Shown here piece by piece: positions 1-7,714 of a stretch of DNA of 13,810 nt (positions are counted from its first letter, which is position 1; each line of letters begins with the position of its first letter). The notes beneath the pieces were generated by a model. The model made no database searches. It was not told the origin of the DNA and saw only the letters and a program-made list of their open reading frames with translations. Position numbers and translations under genes: made by a program. The stretch comes from JAQBDA01 sp041301185 (GTDB lineage: Bacteria > Chloroflexota > Anaerolineae > Anaerolineales > UBA4823): the NCBI GenBank assembly GCA_041301185.1, contig JBFYSV010000129.1:1-13810 (forward strand), given 5' to 3'.

Positions 1-690
1 CCGGACGATCGGGCCCAGGCCCTGGCGGCGATTGACGCCCTGGCGAATGCCGACGGCGCCCTCTCCGCGGAGGAGCAAGCCGCGGTGGAGGAGATCAAAG
101 CCGCCATCCAGGAGGCCAACCCGGGCGTATTCGGGAAGATGGGCAAGCTTCTGGGTAACTCAACGAAACGCCGCTCGCAGGCAGCCGCCCAGGCGCCCAA
201 CCGCGAGCTGTATCTGGATGACTTCACCCGCAACAAGATTTTTTATTCGGTCAGCCGCCGCCTGGAGCTGAACGGCGACCAGATCCAGGTGCCGGAGGTC
301 GAACTGCGCCGGATGAGCCTGGCGGGCGGGTTGATGGCGCGTGTGGCGCTCGTGGACGGCGATGTGCAGGAAGGCGAGCGGGATACGATGACCCAGGCGA
401 TAATCCGCTACTGGCAACTCCCGGAGCTGCAAGCCGCCCTGGTGGCGGAGATTGCGTTCTCGGAGCTTGCCAAAGGGATGGATTATTACCGCCTATCGCG
501 CGAGTTCTTCAAGCTCACCACAGAAGATGAGCGGGTGCGCTTCTTGGACGTGCTGTTTGCCGTGGCGGCCGGGGACGGCGGGGTGTCTTACCAGGAGACG
601 GAAGAGATCCGGGCGATTGCCAACGTGCAGAAGCTGACCCACAAGCAGTTCATCGACGCCAAGCTGAAGGTGCCGGAAGACAAGCGCTAG
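1..690 (+). CDS. TerB-like (tellurite-resistance-type) domain protein, 5' end missing
   Basis: The reading frame is open from base 1 to TAG at 688-690 and gives 229 residues, so the true start lies upstream. An internal GTG at 85 is not needed as a start because the frame continues before it with family-like sequence. Two acidic, helical units are visible: ANADGALSAEE near the N-terminal edge, and ARVALVDGDVQEGERD (about residues 111-126) paired with FAVAAGDGGVSYQETEEIRA (about 182-201). The pattern 'hydrophobic helix, (V/A)DG(x), (L/V)S..E...' is typical of the TerB/DjlA-like all-helical fold, where acidic loops may bind metal. The role of TerB proteins is poorly defined (stress response or membrane-associated metal sensing), so no precise function is claimed. 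A 17-bp hairpin follows at 838-874. Confidence 0.65.
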   Translation, partial: PDDRAQALAAIDALANADGALSAEEQAAVEEIKAAIQEANPGVFGKMGKLLGNSTKRRSQAAAQAPNRELYLDDFTRNKIFYSVSRRLELNGDQIQVPEVELRRMSLAGGLMARVALVDGDVQEGERDTMTQAIIRYWQLPELQAALVAEIAFSELAKGMDYYRLSREFFKLTTEDERVRFLDVLFAVAAGDGGVSYQETEEIRAIANVQKLTHKQFIDAKLKVPEDKR

Positions 691-709
691 GGGCGCAACA
701 GAACGTTCG

Positions 710-737
710 CCGCGAATTCCGCGAATTGGGGCGAATG
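710..737. repeat. GCGAATT phrase, ~9-bp period
   Basis: Three consecutive units read GCGAATTCC, GCGAATTGG and GGCGAATGG. A related pair occurs at 7518-7536, also in a gap. Function is unknown. The period is shared with the other phrase families in this window. Confidence 0.6.
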
Positions 738-786
738 GCGGAACAGTAGCCCTGGATTCTATCCCGGGGGACCAGTGGCTGTAAGC

Positions 787-805
787 GGCGGGATCGAATC
801 CCGCC
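787..805. repeat. 19-bp GC palindrome, copy 1
   Basis: The sequence GGCGGGATCGAATCCCGCC is a hairpin-forming inverted repeat (GGCGGGAT / ATCCCGCC) followed by CTAC. A second copy with one base changed in the loop sits at 2602-2620, also followed by CTAC. It is probably a dispersed REP-like repeat. Neither copy is followed by a T-run, so an intrinsic terminator is not well supported. Confidence 0.65.
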
Positions 806-837
806 CTACGAACACCGCGGCAGAGATTGGGCGAAAG

Positions 838-874
838 ACAGGTGCAAGGCACTTCCAAAGTGCCTTGCACCTGT
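838..874 (+). terminator. Perfect 17-bp stem hairpin, possible terminator
   Basis: The arms at 838-854 and 858-874 are exact reverse complements around a CCA loop. The plus strand continues TATATTTTCT, a weak U-tract, so it could end the TerB-like transcript. On the minus strand it lies 55 bp past the P450 stop, but no T-run follows there. It may equally be a dispersed palindromic repeat. Confidence 0.5.
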
Positions 875-882
875 TATATTTT

Positions 883-900
883 CTCTGTGTGCTCTGTGTT
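883..900. repeat. CTCTGTG dimer just 3' of the P450 gene
   Basis: Two 9-mers, CTCTGTGTG and CTCTGTGTT, are followed by GAA. The phrase lies 28 bp beyond the stop of the minus-strand P450. The same phrase lies immediately beyond the stops of the primase (7678-7711) and the helicase (9514-9577). Confidence 0.6.
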
Positions 901-928
901 GAAATATTGTTTTTCCAGGCGGCGGGAT

Positions 929-2314
929 CTACACCGGGTAGACGGTCATCCAGGGGCCGTCCTTGGGGCGCAGGGTGATCAGCGCCTCAGGCTCAACCGG
1001 CCGGTCGGGGACAGGCTCCAGCCGGTAGCTCTGGGCAACTGCCGCCAGGAACATCTGGGCCTCCATCAAGGCAAAGTTATTGCCGATGCACACCCGCGGC
1101 CCGCCTCCGAAGGGGAAATAAGCGTAGCGGTGCCGGTCAGCGGAGCGCTCGGGGGTAAAGCGCTCCGGGTCAAACTGGAACGGGTCCGGCCAAAGCGCCG
1201 GGTCGTGGTGGGTGGCATACGGGCTGACCGTTAGCTGCGCCCCGGTTGGGATGGCAAAGCCTTCGATCTCGTCCGCTTCGATTGCCCGGCGGTTGGTAAG
1301 CCAGGCGGGCGGGTACAGGCGCATGGTCTCATCCATCACCATGCGGGTATATTTCAAGTTCGGCAGGTCATCCAGGGTAGGAATCCGCCCTCCCAGGACC
1401 TCAGCTGCTTCCGCCTGCATCCGGGCTCGCACCTGGGGATGCTGGGCGATCAGGTAAAAGGCCCAGGCAAGCAACAAAGCGGTGGTCTCGTGACCGGCAA
1501 TGAACAGGGTCAGGAGCTCGTAGCGCAGCTGCTCTTTGCTCATGCCCTTGCCGCTCTCTTCATCTTTAGCCATCATCAGCATATCGAGCAGGTCGCCGTA
1601 CTCGCCAACCGAGGCTCGCCGGCGCTCGACCAGACCGTCTATCACCGCAACAAGCTCGGCTTTTGCCTGCTGGTAACGGCGGTTGCGGGGGGTTGGAATG
1701 TTGCGGGGCGGGTAAAAGGGATGGTCGAAGCGGTAGATGCTGTCTTCGAGCAGCGTGGTGAGATTCTTGCCAATGCTGCCGTTTTCATCGCCAATCCGTT
1801 CGTTGAAGAGCGCCCGGGTGATGATGCTAAGCGTGAAGCGCATCATCTCCTGCTGGATATTCAGCGGCTGCCCGCTGGCGGCAGCCTGCCCCCAGCTATC
1901 CAGCACAGCGGCGGTCTCTTCGCCCATCATGTCTGCAAAAACCTGGATCTTCTGGCGGTGGAAGACGGGCTGCATCAGGCGGCGCTGCTTGCGCCACAGG
2001 TCGCCATCGCTCAGCAGCAATCCATCCCCAATCAAGTCTCGCAGCGGCTCGAAGGACAGGGCTTTCTTATCATAGTTGTGGTTGTTCGCCTGGAGGACAT
2101 GCTGCACCCCCTCTGGGCTGCTGACTTGAATAACGGATGTCGGTCCAGCGCGGAATTTGGATACCGGCCCATACTTGAGCAAATCGACCATGAAACCCAA
2201 CCGGTCGCGCTGGATGTCGGGAAGGCTACCCATGATCAGATGCCCCTTCGGTCCGGGTATATCCTGCCTGGCTCCACTAAGTGCCACACCGCTGACTTCA
2301 CTGCTGTTTTCCAT
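929..2314 (-). CDS. Cytochrome P450
   Basis: This is a 461-residue soluble-type haem-thiolate monooxygenase, a normal length for a bacterial P450. Hallmarks in order are: C-helix WRKQR (W107, R111), the I-helix oxygen-activation motif AGHETT (273-278), the K-helix ExxR (E329, R332), the PERF-type segment DPERF (382-386), and the haem loop FGGGPRVCIG (402-411) with the axial ligand Cys409. There is no N-terminal membrane anchor, so it is likely cytosolic. It would need an electron donor, but no ferredoxin or reductase gene lies in the window. The start is supported by AAGGAG on the minus strand (2323-2328), 8 nt before ATG. The substrate cannot be deduced. HETT-type I-helices occur in fatty-acid and terpenoid hydroxylases, but that is only a family tendency. 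Confidence 0.95.
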   Translation of the reverse strand: MENSSEVSGVALSGARQDIPGPKGHLIMGSLPDIQRDRLGFMVDLLKYGPVSKFRAGPTSVIQVSSPEGVQHVLQANNHNYDKKALSFEPLRDLIGDGLLLSDGDLWRKQRRLMQPVFHRQKIQVFADMMGEETAAVLDSWGQAAASGQPLNIQQEMMRFTLSIITRALFNERIGDENGSIGKNLTTLLEDSIYRFDHPFYPPRNIPTPRNRRYQQAKAELVAVIDGLVERRRASVGEYGDLLDMLMMAKDEESGKGMSKEQLRYELLTLFIAGHETTALLLAWAFYLIAQHPQVRARMQAEAAEVLGGRIPTLDDLPNLKYTRMVMDETMRLYPPAWLTNRRAIEADEIEGFAIPTGAQLTVSPYATHHDPALWPDPFQFDPERFTPERSADRHRYAYFPFGGGPRVCIGNNFALMEAQMFLAAVAQSYRLEPVPDRPVEPEALITLRPKDGPWMTVYPV

Positions 2315-2411
2315 ACCCCAATCTCCTTAGATCAATAGAATAGAACGTACGCGGCTGGTGGCAGGTAGAGCGTTTCGCTACTGCCATACCACCTGGAGGG
2401 ATTTGTCGCTC

Positions 2412-2437
2412 GCCGCACATTGCGGCCGCACATTGCG
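2412..2437. repeat. 13-bp tandem repeat x2
   Basis: GCCGCACATTGCG occurs twice head to tail (2412-2424 and 2425-2437), and each unit is itself nearly palindromic (CCGCA...TGCGG). It lies about 100 bp upstream of the P450 start. It could be a regulator-binding site or chance duplication. Confidence 0.6.
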
Positions 2438-2499
2438 GCGGGCGATTGATTCTCCCGGACGGATATTCGATTATCTGGCTTAAATTAGGAGGAAGCGGG

Positions 2500-2633
2500 A
2501 TGCACCAGAAATCATGAAGCCCCTGACCGAAGTGAACAATACTAATTATATCTTAATTACCTGTATTTTCAGCGTACGTATAGGGAAATCACCCGGCAGG
2601 CGGCGGGATAGAATCCCGCCCTACTTTAAATAA
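2500..2633 (+). CDS. Two coupled tiny reading frames (5 and 39 residues), uncertain
   Basis: A strong AGGAGG (2487-2492) sits 7 nt before ATG 2500, which opens a 5-codon frame (MHQKS, stop 2515-2517). Its stop overlaps ATG 2514 as ATGA. The second frame runs to TAA 2631-2633 and encodes 39 residues with a hydrophobic core (NYILITCIFSV) and a basic tail (GRRRDR). The tail is encoded by the 19-bp palindromic repeat, which argues against a conserved protein. The minus-strand -10 candidate of the P450 overlaps it. This could be a chance Shine-Dalgarno match or a small peptide. Confidence 0.2.
2545..2572 (-). promoter_or_regulatory. Possible P450 promoter
   Basis: On the minus strand the -10 is TATAAT (2545-2550) and the -35 is CTGAAA (2567-2572, 4/6 to consensus), with a 16-bp spacer. 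It would give a 5' leader of roughly 225 nt before the P450 start at 2314. The match is good only at -10. Confidence 0.4.
2602..2620. repeat. 19-bp GC palindrome, copy 2
   Basis: GGCGGGATAGAATCCCGCC followed by CTAC differs from the copy at 787-805 by one loop base. It lies downstream of the minus-strand membrane-protein gene, where it could act as a transcript-end hairpin, but no T-run follows. Confidence 0.65.
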
Positions 2634-2701
2634 CCACCCCTCTTGGCGTTCTTCTATTCTTCGCGGTTATCGAGAACTTCCCTGCGTTGAAAATCATCCC
2701 C

Positions 2702-3988
2702 TCAGGCGGTGGCACTTGCCTGCACTTGCCTTGCTTCCGGCGACATTACAGCCTCCCCTCTGCGCGTGATCACCCACACAGACAGCCCCAGCCACACCAG
2801 CCCAAGCGAAAGGGAGACTGCATGCGGCAGCACCCACAGCAGCGGGGTCCCGTAGACGTTACTCACCGGCCACTTCCAGCTGATGAAAGGCAGCATAAAC
2901 ATAGCCGGGATGCCCAGCGGCAGGAGCGCCAGCAAGCTGCCCTGCGCCCATCCGGAGGCTGTCCTGGGGAATGTCTCGTAACGGTAGAGCCAGACCACCC
3001 CCGCCAGGTAGATTCCCAGCCCCAGGATGATCACCAGCCACATGGAATCGCTGGCGGAGCTACCCGGAGAATCGACCTGTAGCGTCCGCATCAGGCCAAC
3101 CAGGTTCGCCATGATGATCAGCAGGAGCCCGGCTAAGACCAGGTGGTAAGCGATTTTTCCGCCCCGCCCTTCAGCCAGGCCCATCTGGCGGAACTTCCAG
3201 GCAAACAGCGGACCCAACAGGATGGCGCTGGTCGCCAGGTACTGGGGGATCAGGCTGCGCAGCACCTCCACCAGGTTGGGCCCGGGCGCAGTGGACGGCA
3301 GGGTTCCACCATAATAGATGCCGGCATACGCAAACAGGGCGCCCACCGCCAGGTTCACCGCCAGGATGGCATACAAGCCTTCACGCCAGTCGCCCCTGCG
3401 TAAGACAAAGGCGATCGTCAGGCAGACCAGGAGGATGCTGGCGATCTCGATGGATAGCTCGATCGAATCCGGGACAAACTCCATATTGGGGGTCCACAGT
3501 GCGTAGATCAGCGGCAAAGCTGCCAGCAGGCCGCGCCGCGGGGCGAACCGGGTCACCGCGTACAGCAGCACGGCAATGAACAGGGGAAACCATACATACA
3601 TCACCACATCCTGGCTGATGGTGAAATCGAACTGCCCCTGTGCCAGCAAAGCTAATAGCCCGACCGGAATTAGCAGCAGCGGGACACAAAAAAACGGGTA
3701 CCAGGTTGCCGACCAGGCCGGCCATTTGCGCCGCCATGCCAGGATAAAGACCACCAGCAGGCAGGCAACCAGCACAACGATCAGGGTGGTATTCAGGATG
3801 CGCATGCCTGCACCTTCCCAGGTCAGCAAGCCAAGCTCAACCAGCAGCATGGGCAACCCTCCGCCCAGCAAGATCAACAGAAAAGGCAGCACAGCCAGGC
3901 CAACCTCTCCCCAGCCGGCAGCTGGCGTTCTTCCTTTTATCAGATCAGCGCCTTGCTCATTCGTCGTGGACCGGATTTTGTTGCTCAT
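2702..3988 (-). CDS. Polytopic integral membrane protein of unknown function
   Basis: The protein has 428 residues from the chosen start. About 11-12 strongly hydrophobic segments span almost the whole length, for example LAVLPFLLILLGGG (~32-45), TLIVVLVACLLVVFIL (~68-83), VVMYVWFPLFIAVLLYAV (~127-144), LVLAGLLLIIMANLVGLM, MWLVIILGLGIYLAGVVWLY and a C-terminal LWVLPHAVSLSLGLVWLGLSVWV. Short basic loops (RRK, RRGDWR, RYE) and a soluble tail follow. No transporter, enzyme or signalling motif was recognised. A start 48 bp further upstream (4036) is possible in frame, but ATG 3988 has AGGAGG five nt before it and is preferred. A strong promoter at 4099-4127 gives a leader of about 100 nt. It is probably transcribed separately from the P450. 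Confidence 0.8.
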   Translation of the reverse strand: MSNKIRSTTNEQGADLIKGRTPAAGWGEVGLAVLPFLLILLGGGLPMLLVELGLLTWEGAGMRILNTTLIVVLVACLLVVFILAWRRKWPAWSATWYPFFCVPLLLIPVGLLALLAQGQFDFTISQDVVMYVWFPLFIAVLLYAVTRFAPRRGLLAALPLIYALWTPNMEFVPDSIELSIEIASILLVCLTIAFVLRRGDWREGLYAILAVNLAVGALFAYAGIYYGGTLPSTAPGPNLVEVLRSLIPQYLATSAILLGPLFAWKFRQMGLAEGRGGKIAYHLVLAGLLLIIMANLVGLMRTLQVDSPGSSASDSMWLVIILGLGIYLAGVVWLYRYETFPRTASGWAQGSLLALLPLGIPAMFMLPFISWKWPVSNVYGTPLLWVLPHAVSLSLGLVWLGLSVWVITRRGEAVMSPEARQVQASATA

Positions 3989-4098
3989 TCCACCCTCCTG
4001 TTCCCCTATCGCCTTGCAGTTTTGACGCCTAATCACACCTGGCAGCTCACGCCCCTACAAACCCGCTTATGTTGCCCATCGATATGTCGTACGATTAC

Positions 4099-4127
4099 AT
4101 ATTACAGAAAAAAAGGACAATTGTCAA
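4099..4127 (-). promoter_or_regulatory. Strong sigma70-type promoter of the membrane-protein gene
   Basis: Minus strand: -35 TTGACA (4122-4127), 17-bp spacer, -10 TAATAT (4099-4104). The predicted start is about 105 nt before ATG 3988. A perfect 10-bp palindrome, GACAATTGTC (4116-4125), overlaps the -35 and could be an operator half or chance. Confidence 0.75.
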
Positions 4128-4162
4128 GAGCGAGAGTGGTGCGTGTACCAAAACGCAAAGAA

Positions 4163-4178
4163 CCTATCTGAAAATAGG
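4163..4178 (-). terminator. Weak terminator candidate after the beta-helix gene
   Basis: On the minus strand CCTAT/ATAGG forms a 5-bp stem (7 bp with one bulge) with a 6-nt loop. It is followed by TTCTTTGCGTTTT, 30 bp past the stop at 4208. The stem is short and the T-tract is interrupted. Confidence 0.35.
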
Positions 4179-4207
4179 GTTGCCGGCTGTATCCAAATCG
4201 CTGAGGC

Positions 4208-7200
4208 TTATGGAGCAGAAGCATTAAATAGGATGAGCGGCAGGAACAGGCCGTCCTGTTCCGGAACCACGGTGACCAGCGTGCTCGCCAGCGCACTGCC
4301 GGCGGCATTGCTCGCTGTCACCGTAGCGGTATATACCCCGGTTGCAGCGTACGTATGCGCCACCTCCTGGCCCGATATGGACGGGCTCGCATCGCCAAAG
4401 TCCCAGATGTAACTGACATTCGTTCCAGCCCCCTGCGTGGCGGTTAAGGTAGTTGGCATGCCCAGCTCCGTGGGACCGTCGTTAACAGCCGCCAGACCGG
4501 CGATGGGGAGATCGATGATCATGGTGTGGGTATCTACGACAGAGCCGCCAGCGCTGCTCGCCGTAACGGTGATGGTCTGCGCGCCGGACAGCGCCCAGTT
4601 GTAATCGACCGTGTCACTCAACCCGCCGGTGTGGGTGATGGGCAGCTGCCCGGTTGCCTGCCATTGATAGGTTATCGGGAGGGTGGCAGTGATGGGACTG
4701 GCGTCCGCAATGAAGGCATAACCGGTATTGACCGCACCCGCCGAAGGTCCACTGATCGTTATGCCTGAAAGATGCACATACTCAGCAGACTCATACGAAC
4801 CAATATCACAGTTGTTTTCCCCATCCCCATCCCCATCCTGAGGGCGGGGGGCGCCGCGCTGGTCGGTCACAGGACAGGATAAATTATCGGCATTGTCGAT
4901 CGCCGGACTCCCTGGCGAGAGCGCATGGGTCAGGGTATTGCCGCCGTTATCCTGCAGCAAGCCCAGGAGCGCATCGGTACCGCTCATATCTCCGCTCGCA
5001 CTCAAGCCGCAGGTATTACCGCTTTCCAGGTTGTGCCCCAGTGAAACGAGGGGAGCATTGCAGTTATGCGGCGTGCCCGCAGCCAGGAGGGTATTCTTCA
5101 GTTGGAGAATCGAGCCCAGGCTGCCGCCGCTCACAATGGCGCTGTTGTTCCAAAAGGTAGCGTTGAGGATGGTATTACCCGCACCGCCGTTGTTGTACAC
5201 ACCACCGCCCATATTCGCCGAATTGCTGGTGAATGTGGTGTTGGTGATGGCACTGGAAGGTGCATTCAGGTACAAGCCACCGCCGGAGTCGCTGGCGGTA
5301 TTGCCGGCAAATACGCTGTTCTCAACCGACGCCGCGCCGCCGGCATAGACTCCCCCACCGCTGCCGCCAGCGGCGGTGTTGCCGAAAAACCTGGCTCCCG
5401 TCAAGTTAAGCGCCTGGACGCTAACGATACCTCCGCCGTTAGTGCTGGCTGAGTTGGACTGGAATGTGGCGTCGCTCACGTTGATTTCAGGTGAGTTCGT
5501 CGCGGCGATCGCCCCGCCCTCACCATCCAAGGCTTTGTTGTTGGTGAACGCCGAGCCGCCAAGGATGTTAAGTGTGCTGGTTCCGAACATGCGCGCCCCG
5601 CCTCCCAAATCGGAGGCCGTATTGCTCATCACCTGGGTATCGCTGAGGGTCACGGTCGCATTATAAATATAGAAACCCGCCCCGCGGCCATCGAAGGCGG
5701 AAGGTAGAAAATGCTGTTCGATGCTGCTTTGGGTCATGGTGATGGCGCTGCCGTCGCGCACATAAATACCACCCGCGTAGCCGGTGGCAGGATTAGAAAG
5801 GGTGTTGCTGACGATCACCGTGTTATCCAGCACTGCGCGGGAATTGTTGATCAGGTACAGGCCGGCGCCATTCAAACCCGTTGGTCCGATTTGATTGTGC
5901 TGGTTGGGGCTCTCACCGCCGACCGTGGTGTTGGTAAGCGTGATGGCGCTGCTCGTGGCGTATAGACCGCCGCCTGAGTTGGAGGCGATATTGTTGATGA
6001 TCCGGCCGGTGAAATCGACAGTGCTGCTGTCGGCGTAAATCCCCGCGCCGAGCACAGCATCGTTGCCAGCCGTCGAGTAACTATCAAAACCCAGGCTTCC
6101 GCCGGTCGTCTCCAGGCGGCTGCCGTTCACCAAATACACCCCACCGCCATTGGTAGTGGCAGTGTTGTTGATGATAGCGTTGTTGGCGCCATCCAGAAAA
6201 ATTCGGCTGTCGCTGGCGTAAATACCGCCGCCGGAAAGCGCGCTCTGGCAGCAGGGCGCGGTCTCGCCCACAAACACCGAATTGGTGAGCGTGATCACCC
6301 CGCTGCTGGACAGGAAAATGCCACCGCCCAGGTTGCTGGCAGTGTTGGCTACAACATCCGCGTTATTCAGTTGAACAATTCCGCCAGCCGCATAGATCCC
6401 GCCTCCATCTGTGGTGGAGGAGTTCTGGTATATATCCGAATCGGTGTCAAATCCAGAGAGCCGCCCGTATACAATCGCGCCGCCACCGGCGGAGGCAGTG
6501 TTGTTATAAATATCCGAGTCGGCGGTATAAGTCATGACACTGCCACTGCCGACGTAAAAGCCGCCACCCGAGGCGCCATTGTTATCGTGCACATCGGTGT
6601 TGATGAGCGTGACCCGCGAACTGCCGAGAATATCCACACCAGCCCCAAACGAACTTCCACCCGTCAGATTGAGGTTGCGCAACAACGGCACGCTCCCACC
6701 AGAAACATCCACCACGCTGCCAGCGACATTGGCTGTGATCTCCGTCTCGCCGAGGGGGTTGGTGAGCGATGAGCAAGTGGCATCGTAGCCGCCTTCAATG
6801 GTTATGAGCATACCGCCGGTAATATCGATGTTCTCGTTGTATGTGCCGACAGCCACGCGCACCGTATCCCCGTCGACTGCCGCATCCAATGCCGCCTGGA
6901 TCGTTTCGAAGACGCACGGGCCGCTGTTCAGGCTCACCCGGGGCACATCCGGCGCGGTGGGGGAAATCTGTCTGCTGGCCAGCCCATCATTTTGGACATC
7001 CAGCCGGGCTGCCATCAGCAGGGGCTGATTCGGCTCGGACTGGCTGGCCACAAATGCCAATACAGCATCGGAGCCGGCATTCCGGGCCTGATCCAATGCG
7101 ATCCCTAACTGCACCTCAGCGGAGGGCAAATAAGCGGGGAGCAGAACTGGAGCGCCACCCTCTTCCTGGGCAGCTCCCTCGCCAGGCTGAGTGGCTGGAA

Positions 7201-7384
7201 CAGGCAGCATGGGTTCCGCCTGGATGTCGTTCACCCAAATCCACTCATCCCCCTCGCTGTTTATGCGATAACCTGCCGCGGGTTCAGGCGGCTGGGTTGG
7301 TTGAACAGCGAGCGTAATCCCATGTGGGTTAACGCTGGCTACGAACACCACAATCATTGAGAAAATGGCGAGCTGACGCGACAT
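4208..7384 (-). CDS. Secreted right-handed beta-helix protein with choice-of-anchor Q-like region and PKD domains
   Basis: The protein has 1058 residues. Residues 1-26 form a signal peptide (SRQ, then hydrophobic LAIFSMIVVFVASV, likely cut near ITLA). A Pro/Gln-rich linker follows, and a pectate-lyase-like entry motif (FETIQAALDAAVDGDTVRV, ~159-177) opens the helix. Residues ~185-760 are many rungs of the type NTAS..GGG(I/V)Y...S.ITLTN, a parallel beta-helix seen in surface adhesins and polysaccharide-active proteins. Next come a choice-of-anchor Q-like segment ending CDIGSYE (~858-864), an Ig/PKD-like domain (~873-959) and a canonical PKD domain (~960-1038; WDFGD at 994-998, HTYAATGVYTATVTA). 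The C-terminus is GLFLPLILFNASAP, resembling the LPLV/LPLIL tails common on exported Chloroflexota proteins. No catalytic residues were recognised. It is likely a surface or extracellular adhesive protein. The start has AGGGAGG 8 nt upstream. Confidence 0.88.
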   Translation of the reverse strand: MSRQLAIFSMIVVFVASVNPHGITLAVQPTQPPEPAAGYRINSEGDEWIWVNDIQAEPMLPVPATQPGEGAAQEEGGAPVLLPAYLPSAEVQLGIALDQARNAGSDAVLAFVASQSEPNQPLLMAARLDVQNDGLASRQISPTAPDVPRVSLNSGPCVFETIQAALDAAVDGDTVRVAVGTYNENIDITGGMLITIEGGYDATCSSLTNPLGETEITANVAGSVVDVSGGSVPLLRNLNLTGGSSFGAGVDILGSSRVTLINTDVHDNNGASGGGFYVGSGSVMTYTADSDIYNNTASAGGGAIVYGRLSGFDTDSDIYQNSSTTDGGGIYAAGGIVQLNNADVVANTASNLGGGIFLSSSGVITLTNSVFVGETAPCCQSALSGGGIYASDSRIFLDGANNAIINNTATTNGGGVYLVNGSRLETTGGSLGFDSYSTAGNDAVLGAGIYADSSTVDFTGRIINNIASNSGGGLYATSSAITLTNTTVGGESPNQHNQIGPTGLNGAGLYLINNSRAVLDNTVIVSNTLSNPATGYAGGIYVRDGSAITMTQSSIEQHFLPSAFDGRGAGFYIYNATVTLSDTQVMSNTASDLGGGARMFGTSTLNILGGSAFTNNKALDGEGGAIAATNSPEINVSDATFQSNSASTNGGGIVSVQALNLTGARFFGNTAAGGSGGGVYAGGAASVENSVFAGNTASDSGGGLYLNAPSSAITNTTFTSNSANMGGGVYNNGGAGNTILNATFWNNSAIVSGGSLGSILQLKNTLLAAGTPHNCNAPLVSLGHNLESGNTCGLSASGDMSGTDALLGLLQDNGGNTLTHALSPGSPAIDNADNLSCPVTDQRGAPRPQDGDGDGENNCDIGSYESAEYVHLSGITISGPSAGAVNTGYAFIADASPITATLPITYQWQATGQLPITHTGGLSDTVDYNWALSGAQTITVTASSAGGSVVDTHTMIIDLPIAGLAAVNDGPTELGMPTTLTATQGAGTNVSYIWDFGDASPSISGQEVAHTYAATGVYTATVTASNAAGSALASTLVTVVPEQDGLFLPLILFNASAP

Positions 7385-7714
7385 AATATTATCCTCCCTG
7401 GAGATATCCTATTAATACTACCTTAATTGTACACTATATTACGATCTGGGGGGCATTAATTCAGCCGGATAGGAATGCCAGTCCACACACCTCAATAATT
7501 TCCACTACAACCTATTGCCGCGAATTTCTGCGAATTTTCAGAAACACGAAGAGATATAAAGGCTTTTCCTTATGTTTCTTCGCACCTTGGTGTCCTTCAT
7601 GGTTAAATCTCTAGCCCCTGTCCTACAAACATAAAGTGGTCTTCTCTGCACTCTCCGCCTCTCTGCGCTGATTAAAGCTCTTCTCTGCGTTCTCTGTGAC
7701 TCTGTGGTGAACAC
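7385..7714. other. Intergenic gap with phrase repeats
   Basis: This 330-bp gap upstream of the beta-helix gene holds no gene. A GCGAATT pair (7518-7536), one AACACGAAGAG phrase (near 7542-7553), a stretch reading 'cttcgcaccttggtgtcctt' and the CTCTGTG tract (7678-7711) are visible. A weak minus-strand promoter (CTGAAT, 17 bp, TAATAT) may lie near 7440-7470 but is not convincing. Confidence 0.6.
7678..7711. repeat. CTCTGTG phrase tract immediately 3' of the primase
   Basis: Units CTCTGCGTT, CTCTGTGA and CTCTGTGGT are followed by GAA, ending 4 bp before the primase stop. More degenerate CTCTGC units run from about 7642. Read on the coding (minus) strand this is a purine-rich CACAGAG series directly after the stop codon. 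Confidence 0.65.

Larger units (their letters stand above)
691..928. other. Intergenic gap rich in short repeats and hairpins
   Basis: This gap lies between two convergent genes, the TerB-like gene (+) and the P450 (-). It contains a GCGAATT phrase repeated with about 9-bp period (710-737), a GC-rich 19-bp palindrome (787-805), a perfect 17-bp stem hairpin (838-874) and a CTCTGTG dimer (883-900). No gene-like frame was found; the frames that are open here read across repeats. Confidence 0.7.
2315..2701. other. Intergenic gap upstream of the P450
   Basis: This 387-bp stretch holds a possible P450 promoter (2545-2572, minus strand), a 13-bp tandem repeat (2412-2437), a second copy of the 19-bp GC palindrome (2602-2620) and a small plus-strand peptide frame with a strong ribosome-binding site (2487-2633). 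No other gene was seen. Confidence 0.6.

Noticed and set aside
1439..2338. A 299-codon plus-strand frame
   Set aside because: It lies antisense to the P450, whose motifs are clear, and has no recognisable domain.
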